From: Streptomyces sp. NRRL F-5122
GTDB lineage: Bacteria; Actinomycetota; Actinomycetes; Streptomycetales; Streptomycetaceae
Length of the DNA stretch: 5,156 nucleotides
Direction: 5' to 3'
Assembly: GCF_001507435.1 (NCBI RefSeq)
Contig: NZ_LMWH01000030.1
Span: 1 to 5,156, forward strand
Under the pieces are notes generated by a model. It did no database searches. It worked only from the letters and a program-made list of their open reading frames with translations, and was not told where the DNA came from. Both the position numbers and the translations under genes were made by a program. Positions 1 through 4,835 of the stretch are shown here, in pieces; position 1 is the first letter of the stretch; every line of letters begins with the position of its first letter.

Positions 1-1
1 C

Positions 2-97
2 GCCGAGACCCGCGAGGTCCTCATCAAGTCCCTCGCGATGCTGCAGTCCAAGCACGCGGACCTGCCCTCCCGCAAACACGGCAACCCCCCGCAGTAA
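2..97 (+). CDS. C-terminal fragment of an unidentified protein
   Basis: The frame is open from the left edge and ends at TAA (95-97), giving 31 residues that begin AETREVLIKSLAMLQ and end in a polar, proline-containing tail (KHGNPPQ). Third positions are mostly G or C, as in the neighbouring genes, which supports real coding. The visible part looks like an amphipathic helix followed by a flexible tail. It is too short to assign a family; the helix-plus-tail would suit the end of a small regulator, but that is a guess. The next gene starts 40 bp further on the same strand with no hairpin between, so the two may be co-transcribed. Confidence 0.6.
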   Translation, partial: AETREVLIKSLAMLQSKHADLPSRKHGNPPQ

Positions 98-123
98 CCC
101 GGTACCCGACCGCACCAGCCCTT

Positions 124-129
124 GGGAGG
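124..129 (+). promoter_or_regulatory. Ribosome binding site deciding a TTG start
   Basis: GGGAGG lies 8 nt before the TTG at 138-140. It decides this start over the in-frame GTG at 168, which has no comparable purine run in front of it. Confidence 0.6.
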
Positions 130-137
130 CGGCAGCC

Positions 138-803
138 TTGCCCCAGCACTCGCCCCGGACCACGACGGTGCACGTGCGGATCGCGCTCGATGTGATCTGC
201 GTGCACTCCTATCTCGGTTACACCCGCTTCACCCGTGCGGCAGAGCGGCTGCGCGCCGAAGGCAGGCAAGTCCGGGTGGGGTTCCTGCCGTTCGAACTCG
301 CACCGGGTGCCGGGACCGAGGGGGAGCCGCTGCTTCCCGTACTTGAGCGGGTGTTCGGCGCGGAGGCCGTACGGCAGACGCTGCGCCACGCCGAACAGCT
401 CGCCGCGGAGGGACTGGAGCTGCACTACGAACGCGCCGTGGCCACTGGCACGTTCGAGGCGCACCGGCTCATCGCCCGCGCCGCCCGGCAGGGCAGGGGC
501 GAGCAGATGGTGGAACGGCTCTTTCGCGCCCACTTCACGGACGGGCGGCACATCGGCGACGCCACCACTCTCGCCCGTCTCGCCGAGGAGGTCGGTGTCA
601 CGGAGGACGACGGCTCCGTGCCGGTCGACATGACCGCCGAGACCGAGCGGCTGCGCGCCGAACTGGACCGGGTGCGCCGGCTGGGGGTCACCGGGGTGCC
701 GGTGTTCTTCATCGACGGCGTACGGCCGCTGCACGGATCCCAGCCGGAGGCCGCGCTGTTCGCGGCGCTGCGCGAGGCGGCCCGGACCACGCCCGGCTTC
801 TGA
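138..803 (+). CDS. DsbA/FrnE-like thioredoxin-fold oxidoreductase with a CVHS active site
   Basis: A 221-aa protein of about the usual DsbA/FrnE/HCCA-isomerase length (roughly 200-240). The start is TTG, chosen because GGGAGG (124-129) lies 8 nt upstream. Seen in the sequence: an N-terminal beta strand leading into DVICVHSYLG (residues 18-27), where FrnE relatives normally have a CPWC-like site; a helical insertion of about residues 50-160; and the GVTGVPVFFIDG block (183-194), whose Pro188 is the conserved cis-proline next to the active site. The first active-site cysteine (Cys21) is kept and the second is replaced by Ser24, so a classical dithiol/disulfide cycle is unlikely. The family also includes 2-hydroxychromene-2-carboxylate isomerases and kappa-class glutathione transferases, which use Ser at the site; a thiol-conjugate transferase or isomerase is possible. 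There is no signal peptide, so it should be cytoplasmic. The substrate is unknown. Confidence 0.85.
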   Translation: MPQHSPRTTTVHVRIALDVICVHSYLGYTRFTRAAERLRAEGRQVRVGFLPFELAPGAGTEGEPLLPVLERVFGAEAVRQTLRHAEQLAAEGLELHYERAVATGTFEAHRLIARAARQGRGEQMVERLFRAHFTDGRHIGDATTLARLAEEVGVTEDDGSVPVDMTAETERLRAELDRVRRLGVTGVPVFFIDGVRPLHGSQPEAALFAALREAARTTPGF

Positions 804-907
804 CCGCAGCGTCCGCTACCTCAACTTTCGCATAGGGGCATGACAGATCCACGTCAAGTGCGTGGTGACGCCCCTCGGTGGCTGCTTGGCTGAAGGCCAC
901 CCCCGGT

Positions 908-925
908 CCGCATGCGTCCATGCGG
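908..925. promoter_or_regulatory. Perfect 7-bp dyad upstream of the FAD oxidase gene
   Basis: CCGCATG (908-914) and CATGCGG (919-925) are perfect inverted repeats around a 4-nt centre, CGTC. They lie 105 bp after the FrnE-like stop and 36 bp before the oxidase ATG. The right arm is followed by a short T-rich run (TGTTTTG), so it could be a weak terminator for the upstream gene. Its closeness to the oxidase start equally suits an operator or a 5'-UTR hairpin. A second, weaker dyad, CCACG/CGTGG with a 7-nt centre, lies at 849-865 in the same spacer. I see no convincing -35/-10 pair here. Confidence 0.4.
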
Positions 926-961
926 TGTTTTGTCGATATCCCCGCACAGATAGGGCTCAAC

Positions 962-2548
962 ATGGTTTCGCGACGCAGGTTTCTGGGCTCCGCGATAGCG
1001 GTGGCCGGCGCCACGGCGGGCTTCACCGCACTGACCCCGTCCGCGGCACAGGCCGTGGCACAGGCCGACCCGGAGGTGATCGTCAGGCCGGGCGACGCCC
1101 GCTACGCCGAGCTCGCAGAACGCGGTTACAACAACCGTTTCGTGGCGACGCCGGACGAGATCTGGCTCGTGCACTGCGCCTCCCAGGTCGAGAAGGCGGT
1201 GAACCAGGCCGTCGCCAAGAACCAGCGCATCACCGTGCGCAGCGGCGGGCACTGCTTCGAGGGCCTGGTCGACGACCCGCAGTTCCGTCTTCTGGTCGAC
1301 CTGTCGGAGATGAAGAACGTCACCTTCGACCGGACCATGAACGCCTTCGCCGTCGAGGCCGGTGCCCGCCTCGGCGAGGTGTACAAGGCGCTGTACGAGG
1401 GCTGGGGTGTCACCGTCCCCGGCGGCGTCTGCCCCGAGGTGGGCGTCGGCGGCCACGTCAGCGGCGGCGGATACGGGCCGTTGTCCCGCCGCCACGGCCT
1501 TGTCGTGGACCACCTGTACGCGGTCGAGGTCGTCGTCGCGGACCGGGGCGGCAAGGCGCGCACGGTCATCGCCACGCGCAACGCGGGGGACCCGAACCGC
1601 GACCTGTGGTGGGCCCACACCGGCGGGGGCGGCGGAGGGTTCGGCATCGTGACTCGGTTCTGGTTCCGCACCCCGGGGGCCTCCGGGGGCGCGTCCGCAC
1701 TGCTGCCGCAACCTCCCGCGCGGATGCGCAAGACCATCGTGACCTGGCCCTGGGCCCAGCTGACCGAGGCGGGCTTCACGCGCATGGTGCTCAACCACGG
1801 TGCCTGGCACGCCGCGAACAGCGCCCCCGGCTCGGTCTACTCGGCGATGCACAGCTCGCTGCAGCTGCACTCGTCCCTCGCCGGCACGGTCCAGCTCGAG
1901 ATACGCATGGACGCCACGCTGAAGGACACCGCCAAGCTCCACGACGACTACATCCGCGCGGTGAACGCGGGTGTGGGCCTCGAGCCGACGGTCGACGTCA
2001 CCGAGGGCACCTGGCTGGAGATCGCCCTGGAACCGACCCCGAGCTACGGAGAATATGCGCGGCAGAAGTCCATGGGCGGCCATCTTCGCAAGCCACTGAC
2101 CGAGGCCCAGGTAGGCGCGATCTACCGCTCCCTGAACGACCCGAACCACTTCGGCGCCGGGCTGGTGTACCTCGCGGCCTACGGCTGCAAGATCAACACG
2201 GTGGAGTCGTCGGCCACGGCGATCCCTCAGCGGGACTCCGTCCTCAAGCTCTGGTACTCGAACAACTGGGCCGATCCGGCGCAGGACGAGACCGAGGTCG
2301 GCTGGCTGCGCACGCTGCGCAAGAACGTCCACGGAGCGACCGGTGGCTTCCCGGTGCCGAACGGCCGGCAGGACGGCGGCTACATCAACTACCCCGACGT
2401 CGACATGCGCGACCCGGTGCAGAACACCTCCGGTGTGCCCTGGTACTCGATCATCTGGAAGGACAACTACCCCAGGCTGCAGCGGGTCAAGAACACCTAC
2501 GACCCCAAGAACGTCTTCCGGCACGCCCTGTCCCTGGACCCCGCCTGA
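962..2548 (+). CDS. Tat-exported bicovalent FAD-linked oxidase, berberine bridge enzyme (BBE) type
   Basis: A 528-aa flavoprotein oxidase of the PCMH/BBE family. The N-terminus carries a twin-arginine signal, SRRRFLG at residues 3-9, then a hydrophobic stretch (10-27) and an A-x-A cleavage region near 29-33, so it is probably exported folded. The FAD_binding_4 domain spans about 55-240. It contains TVRSGGHCFEG with His97, and GGVCPEVGVGGHVSGGGYG with Cys157, the two residues that in this family bind FAD as 8-alpha-histidyl and 6-S-cysteinyl links. A Gly-rich TGGGGGGFGIVTRF block (220-232) follows. The C-terminal BBE segment starts near YINYPD (474) and runs through WKDNYPRLQ and YDPKNVFRH. 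Family members oxidise alcohols, sugars or late antibiotic intermediates (e.g. AknOx, Dbv29) with O2, giving H2O2. The substrate here is unknown. ATG 962 is chosen because AGGG (952-955) precedes it and because upstream in-frame starts (GTG 878, ATG 920) would bury the Tat motif. Confidence 0.93.
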   Translation: MVSRRRFLGSAIAVAGATAGFTALTPSAAQAVAQADPEVIVRPGDARYAELAERGYNNRFVATPDEIWLVHCASQVEKAVNQAVAKNQRITVRSGGHCFEGLVDDPQFRLLVDLSEMKNVTFDRTMNAFAVEAGARLGEVYKALYEGWGVTVPGGVCPEVGVGGHVSGGGYGPLSRRHGLVVDHLYAVEVVVADRGGKARTVIATRNAGDPNRDLWWAHTGGGGGGFGIVTRFWFRTPGASGGASALLPQPPARMRKTIVTWPWAQLTEAGFTRMVLNHGAWHAANSAPGSVYSAMHSSLQLHSSLAGTVQLEIRMDATLKDTAKLHDDYIRAVNAGVGLEPTVDVTEGTWLEIALEPTPSYGEYARQKSMGGHLRKPLTEAQVGAIYRSLNDPNHFGAGLVYLAAYGCKINTVESSATAIPQRDSVLKLWYSNNWADPAQDETEVGWLRTLRKNVHGATGGFPVPNGRQDGGYINYPDVDMRDPVQNTSGVPWYSIIWKDNYPRLQRVKNTYDPKNVFRHALSLDPA

Positions 2549-2610
2549 CGGCCGGCTCGGGCGATCGGCCCTCGCGCCGGAAGCGCACACCCCCCCATGT
2601 CCATGAGCAT

Positions 2611-2644
2611 CGCGCCGGCCGCGGGCACCCCCGTGGCCGGCGCG
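2611..2644 (+). terminator. Strong 15-bp stem-loop after the FAD oxidase gene
   Basis: The left arm 2611-2625 (CGCGCCGGCCGCGGG) pairs with 2630-2644 over 15 bp, around a 4-nt loop (2626-2629). The only non-Watson-Crick pair is a G-U (2621/2634). It lies 62 bp after the oxidase stop and 12 bp before the ribosome binding site of the next gene. There is no U-tract behind it; actinomycete intrinsic terminators often lack one, so termination or partial read-through is plausible. It could also be a 3'-end stabiliser within a bicistronic mRNA. Confidence 0.65.
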
Positions 2645-2656
2645 GAACGACAGCCC

Positions 2657-2662
2657 GGAGGG
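2657..2662 (+). promoter_or_regulatory. Ribosome binding site of the DUF6069-type gene
   Basis: GGAGGG lies 4 nt before ATG 2667. The same bases form a small GGAG/CTCC self-complement (2657-2666) reaching the start codon, which could slightly lower initiation. Confidence 0.55.
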
Positions 2663-2666
2663 CTCC

Positions 2667-3104
2667 ATGACCAGCAGTAACCCCGCTGCCACCCGCACCG
2701 CTCCAGGACGGCGTGCGCTGCCCGTATGGCAGGCCGTGGCGGGGGCGGCCGTCCTCGCCACGGTCGTCAATCTGATCCTTCTGTTCATCGGCGACGCCGC
2801 CGGAGCCTCCCTGGTCCTGGAGCTCAACGGCAAGCCCGACGAGATCGGCGCCGGCGACGTGGTCTTCATGTCGATCGCGGCACCGGTGATCGGCGTCACT
2901 GTGACCCTCCTTCTGGCCCGCTGGAAGCCGGTCTTCCTGAGGGTGGGTCAGATCCTGGGCGGCGCCGTGGCGGTGCTCACCGCGATCGGGCCGCTGACCC
3001 AGGACACCGATGGCGGGACCGCCGCCACCCTGATCCCGATGCATCTGTTCGTCGGCTTCGTCGTGGTGGCCGCCCTGGAGGTGGTCCGCCGGTCCCGCGT
3101 CTGA
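2667..3104 (+). CDS. Four-helix integral membrane protein, DUF6069-like
   Basis: A 145-aa protein with a short polar, Arg-containing N-terminus (1-18) and four predicted membrane segments at about residues 21-42, 63-84, 93-110 and 118-140. It ends in a positively charged RRSRV tail. The IPMHLFVGFVVVAAL stretch in helix 4 (about 123-137) and the overall layout resemble actinobacterial DUF6069 proteins, from memory of that family; no biochemical role is known to me. An outer loop between helices 1 and 2 (about 43-62) carries several acidic residues. GGAGGG 4 nt upstream supports the ATG. It follows the FAD oxidase on the same strand but behind a strong hairpin, so co-transcription would be partial at best. 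A membrane partner or a self-protection role for an exported product is possible but unsupported by the sequence. Confidence 0.85.
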   Translation: MTSSNPAATRTAPGRRALPVWQAVAGAAVLATVVNLILLFIGDAAGASLVLELNGKPDEIGAGDVVFMSIAAPVIGVTVTLLLARWKPVFLRVGQILGGAVAVLTAIGPLTQDTDGGTAATLIPMHLFVGFVVVAALEVVRRSRV

Positions 3105-3120
3105 CGTCGAGGCAGTCACC

Positions 3121-3160
3121 AGGCGGCCCTTCGGAACCGACCGGTTCCGAAGGGCCGCCT
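3121..3160 (+). terminator. Perfect 18-bp intrinsic terminator
   Basis: AGGCGGCCCTTCGGAACC (3121-3138) is exactly complementary to 3143-3160, with a 4-nt loop, GACC (3139-3142), and no mismatch or bulge. It begins 16 bp after the DUF6069-type stop. Downstream is only a short TTCGT, with no long U-tract. The symmetry would let it act in either direction, but the nearest gene on the right is also plus-strand, so its evident job is to close the upstream unit and insulate the epsilon-subunit gene. Confidence 0.85.
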
Positions 3161-3207
3161 TCGTACGGTTCCGCACGTCTTCGCATCACGGCACACAAGG
3201 GGGAAGC

Positions 3208-3438
3208 ATGGCAACGGAGTGCTGGCGCATCATCAGTGGATCGCCCACCGACGAAGAGGTCGCCGCGGTGGCGGTGGCGCTGGCCGGCGTACTCGCCGCG
3301 AACGCCGCTCGGGCGGCAGAGCCGGCGGACACCGGCACCGGTCCGCGGGGGGCGTACTGGACACCGTTCTCGGCCAGGCGCGGGACGGCCACCTCATGGG
3401 CCGCCGGCCCGCTGCCGGGCTGGCGCGGCGCGGCCTGA
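3208..3438 (+). CDS. Acyl-CoA carboxylase epsilon-type small subunit
   Basis: A 76-aa protein matching the actinobacterial acyl-CoA carboxylase epsilon subunit in layout. A short N-terminal strand leads into IISGSPTDEEVAAVAVAL (8-25), corresponding to the family pattern I-x-x-G-x-P-T-x-E-E-[VIL]-A-A followed by a helix. An Ala-rich linker (26-48) then leads to a C-terminal segment with spaced aromatics, YW (50-51), SW (63-64) and GW (71-72). Epsilon subunits bind the beta carboxyltransferase and increase the activity of acetyl-/propionyl-CoA carboxylases that make malonyl- or methylmalonyl-CoA. Length is within the usual 60-90. The purine run AGGGGGA (3198-3204) precedes ATG 3208. No alpha or beta carboxylase subunit is in the window, so its partner must be encoded elsewhere. 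The transcript must start in the 47 bp after the terminator or inside it; no clear promoter is visible. Assignment rests on motif memory. Confidence 0.75.
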   Translation: MATECWRIISGSPTDEEVAAVAVALAGVLAANAARAAEPADTGTGPRGAYWTPFSARRGTATSWAAGPLPGWRGAA

Positions 3439-3440
3439 TC

Positions 3441-3455
3441 CCGCCCGCCGGGCGG
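3441..3455 (+). terminator. Short GC hairpin right after the epsilon-type gene
   Basis: CCGCCC (3441-3446) and GGGCGG (3450-3455) form a 6-bp perfect stem around a 3-nt loop, starting 2 bp after the stop codon. There is no U-tract. It is a plausible weak terminator or 3'-end stabiliser, but such short GC dyads are common by chance in this composition. Confidence 0.35.
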
Positions 3456-3552
3456 TGGCGAATACTTGGGGCGAATGAGCGGAATGCGCTTTCATCCGAG
3501 CCAATTCCAGGTGGGAAGACCGCAGATCGCCGTTGACCGGGCGGCCTCCCTC

Positions 3553-3604
3553 GGATCACTGATCCTTCATCTTCCCCGGATCCGCTCTCGAATACGAGAC
3601 GTAT
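3553..3604. repeat. Cluster of small dyads in the convergent spacer
   Basis: Between the two convergent genes lie GGATCA-C-TGATCC (3553-3565), the self-complementary CGGATCCG (3577-3584), TCTCG/CGAGA (3586-3599) and ATACG-AGA-CGTAT (3592-3604). No gene is visible in the 3439-3659 spacer: frames that cross it show no consistent third-position bias. The dyads may be protein sites or minor RNA hairpins. The repeated GGATCA/TGATCC words recur in the hairpin at 3635-3662. Confidence 0.4.
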
Positions 3605-3634
3605 CCCTGCCGTCCTACCGACTCATTTCCCGGA

Positions 3635-3662
3635 TGATCCAGGTGACCGGCGGTCAGGATCA
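3635..3662 (-). terminator. Bulged 11-bp hairpin at the response-regulator stop codon
   Basis: TGATCC (3635-3640) pairs with GGATCA (3657-3662), and TGACC (3644-3648) pairs with GGTCA (3652-3656), around the loop GGC. A 3-nt bulge (3641-3643) lies on one side, giving 11 bp in total. It overlaps the minus-strand TGA (3662-3660). As the regulator's 3' end faces the epsilon-type gene, it is a likely terminator, possibly bidirectional. No U-tract follows on the minus strand. Confidence 0.45.
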
Positions 3663-4424
3663 AGCATGCCCCAGACGAAAACCGACGCCGCGGGCGGTGA
3701 TGATCCAGCTGCTCGAACCCAGCTTGCTGCGCAGGCTGCTGACATGAGTGTCGATCGTACGTCCCGGCTCCGACCTGGAGTCCCGCCAGACCTGCGCCAT
3801 TATCTGCTTCCGGGTGACAACGATTCCCGGGCGCGAGGCCAGCAGGTAGAGCAGATCGAATTCCTTGCGCGTCACATCTATGTGCCGGCCGTCGAGACGG
3901 ATTTCCCGGGCGCGGGGATCGATGCCCAGCGATCCGACGGTGATGGCCTCATCGGGCGCGGCAGGCTGGCGCAGCGCCCGGCGCATGACGGCCTCGATAC
4001 GCGCGATCAACTCGGCCAGGCTGTACGGCTTGGCCACATAGTCGTCCGAGCCGGCCCGGAGGCTGAGCACCCGGTCCACCTCGGAGTCACGGGCCGTCAC
4101 GACGATGATCGGGACGTCGCACACGGCACGGATGCTCCGGCACAGCTCGACGCCGTCCAGATCGGGCAGGTCCAGGTCGACGAGGAGCAGGTCGGCGTTG
4201 CGGTACTGCTGCAGGGCCTGTGCGCCGGTCGGCACACTCTCGGCCTGGTATCCGTGCCGCCACAGGTCGCGAACCAACTCCTTCGCCACTTCGGTCTCGT
4301 TCTCCACCGCGAGTACGCGTAACGCCTTACGGACTCGCCTCACCTCCGGCCTGACGGACGCACCCCGCATCGACATCTGATGCGGAATGCGTGCTTCAAC
4401 AAGCCTTACGGACTGATGCCCCAT
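3660..4424 (-). CDS. OmpR/PhoB-family response regulator, atypical acidic pocket, orphan
   Basis: A 254-aa DNA-binding regulator. After a 30-residue extension, the receiver domain (about 35-150) begins LRVLAVENETEVA. The phospho-acceptor is Asp83 in LLVDLDLPDLDG, the switch Thr is Thr110 in IIVVTARD, and the Lys is Lys132 in DDYVAKPY. The usual Mg-binding acidic pair is Glu41-Asn42, so one acid is lost. The winged-helix domain (about 160-252) has TRKEFDLLYLLAS, the recognition-helix region RTIDTHVSSLRSKLG (222-236) and the wing WIITARGVGFRL. The type resembles cluster-situated regulators of the JadR1/LanI kind, some of which sense an end product rather than phosphate; this is inference. No kinase gene is next to it. 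ATG 4424 has GGGGGA 8 nt upstream and is used here, but the core receiver would need only about residue 31 onward, and a stronger Shine-Dalgarno lies inside (see the entry at 4340-4347). The gene is convergent with the epsilon-type gene and divergent from the korA-like gene. Confidence 0.9.
   Translation of the reverse strand: MGHQSVRLVEARIPHQMSMRGASVRPEVRRVRKALRVLAVENETEVAKELVRDLWRHGYQAESVPTGAQALQQYRNADLLLVDLDLPDLDGVELCRSIRAVCDVPIIVVTARDSEVDRVLSLRAGSDDYVAKPYSLAELIARIEAVMRRALRQPAAPDEAITVGSLGIDPRAREIRLDGRHIDVTRKEFDLLYLLASRPGIVVTRKQIMAQVWRDSRSEPGRTIDTHVSSLRSKLGSSSWIITARGVGFRLGHA
4340..4347 (-). promoter_or_regulatory. Internal Shine-Dalgarno facing a GTC codon in the regulator gene
   Basis: On the minus strand GGAGGTGA (4347-4340), near-perfect to the 16S anti-SD, stands 5 nt before codon 31 (4334-4332), exactly where a compact receiver domain would begin (VRKALRVLAVE). 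That codon is GTC, not GTG, so it is not a canonical start. In-frame alternatives are GTG codon 28 (inside this motif) and ATG codons 17 and 19, which have poor upstream purine runs. Confidence 0.4.
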
Positions 4425-4490
4425 CCGAGAAATCCCCCATATTCATCCGGTCAAGAGGAGCGTCGAGCCATCGAAAGCATGTCCACAAGA

Positions 4491-4520
4491 AGGGTACAGA
4501 CCATGCACTCGATCCGTCAA
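4491..4520 (-). promoter_or_regulatory. Candidate promoter of the response-regulator gene
   Basis: On the minus strand TTGACG (4520-4515) and TACCCT (4496-4491) are separated by 18 nt. They match the actinomycete housekeeping pattern TTGACR and TANNNT. A transcript would start near 4484 and have a leader of about 60 nt before ATG 4424. This is sequence inference only. Confidence 0.45.
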
Positions 4521-4536
4521 AGATCAACAGTTGACG
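4515..4536. promoter_or_regulatory. Back-to-back TTGACG dyad
   Basis: CGTCAA (4515-4520) and TTGACG (4531-4536) form a perfect 6-bp inverted repeat with a 10-nt centre. Nested in it is TCAAC-A-GTTGA (4524-4534). The left half coincides with the -35 candidate of the regulator promoter. The right half reads as a plus-strand -35, but no good -10 follows at 16-18 nt. It could be an operator controlling the regulator gene. Confidence 0.35.
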
Positions 4537-4781
4537 ACTCAGCTAATAGAGGAGAACCGAAACTCTGCCGAAACAATAAGTAATCCGACAGGCGCCGAAG
4601 AAGGCGATCCGGTGCACACAGATTCACGCCCCCGCGGAAACACGACCCCGGCGGAAGGCTCATCGCATGGCGAATCATATTGCCTGGTCAGTCAGCCCAC
4701 TGGTATCCACGCACCAGCCCCGAATTGTTGCAAAGCCAACTACACCAGCTCCCCCGTACAGACTTCTTCCATTATCTCGCG

Positions 4782-4813
4782 ATACATCGTACACGCAGGA
4801 GCGTACGACGTAT
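4782..4813. promoter_or_regulatory. Candidate operator: 11-bp inverted repeat
   Basis: ATACATCGTAC (4782-4792) and GTACGACGTAT (4803-4813) are inverted repeats matching at 10 of 11 positions, with a 10-nt centre. The layout of two half-sites about one and a half to two helical turns apart is typical of dimeric repressors such as the TetR class, but I cannot match it convincingly to the gamma-butyrolactone-receptor consensus. It lies about 170 bp before the korA-like start. Confidence 0.4.
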
Positions 4814-4820
4814 ACGAGTG

Positions 4821-4835
4821 ATGGGTCACACCCAT
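4821..4835. promoter_or_regulatory. Perfect 6-bp dyad next to the candidate operator
   Basis: ATGGGT-CAC-ACCCAT is a perfect inverted repeat with a 3-nt centre, 7 bp downstream of the larger dyad. The overlapping direct repeat ATGCGA (4834, 4846) starts inside its right arm. It could be a second protein site or a small RNA hairpin in the korA leader. Confidence 0.3.

Noticed and set aside
878..961. Upstream GTG/ATG starts for the FAD oxidase
   Set aside because: GTG 878 and ATG 920 would put 14-28 residues before the twin-arginine motif and run through the dyad at 908-925; ATG 962 has a ribosome binding site and the correct signal-peptide layout.
862..2670. 602-codon plus-strand frame overlapping the FAD oxidase gene
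   Set aside because: Out-of-frame shadow: mostly Arg, Gly, Pro and Ala with no motif, while the other frame carries the Tat signal and both FAD motifs.
854..2899. 681-codon open frame on the minus strand
   Set aside because: It lies opposite the well-supported FAD oxidase and DUF6069-type genes, shows no recognisable domain, and is rich in Arg, Gly, Ala and Val, as expected for an antisense shadow in high-GC DNA.
3132..3173. Second CGGTTCCG (3166-3173) that could pair with the terminator's left arm as an anti-terminator switch
   Set aside because: The alternative helix is only 8 bp against a perfect 18-bp stem, so a switch is not credible without a further binding partner.
3466..3747. 93-codon plus-strand frame between the convergent genes
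   Set aside because: TTG start without a Shine-Dalgarno, overlaps the regulator's C-terminus, and has no coding bias in the spacer part.
4503..4583. 26-codon peptide frame with AGGG 8 nt upstream of its ATG
   Set aside because: The purine run coincides with the -10 of the opposing promoter candidate, codon use is not actinomycete-like, and the peptide has no recognisable feature.
4531..4821. 96-codon frame considered as a peptide precursor (Cys-Cys and Ser/Thr-rich C-terminal half)
   Set aside because: It starts at a TTG with no Shine-Dalgarno and lacks third-position G/C bias, and no modifying-enzyme gene is in the window.
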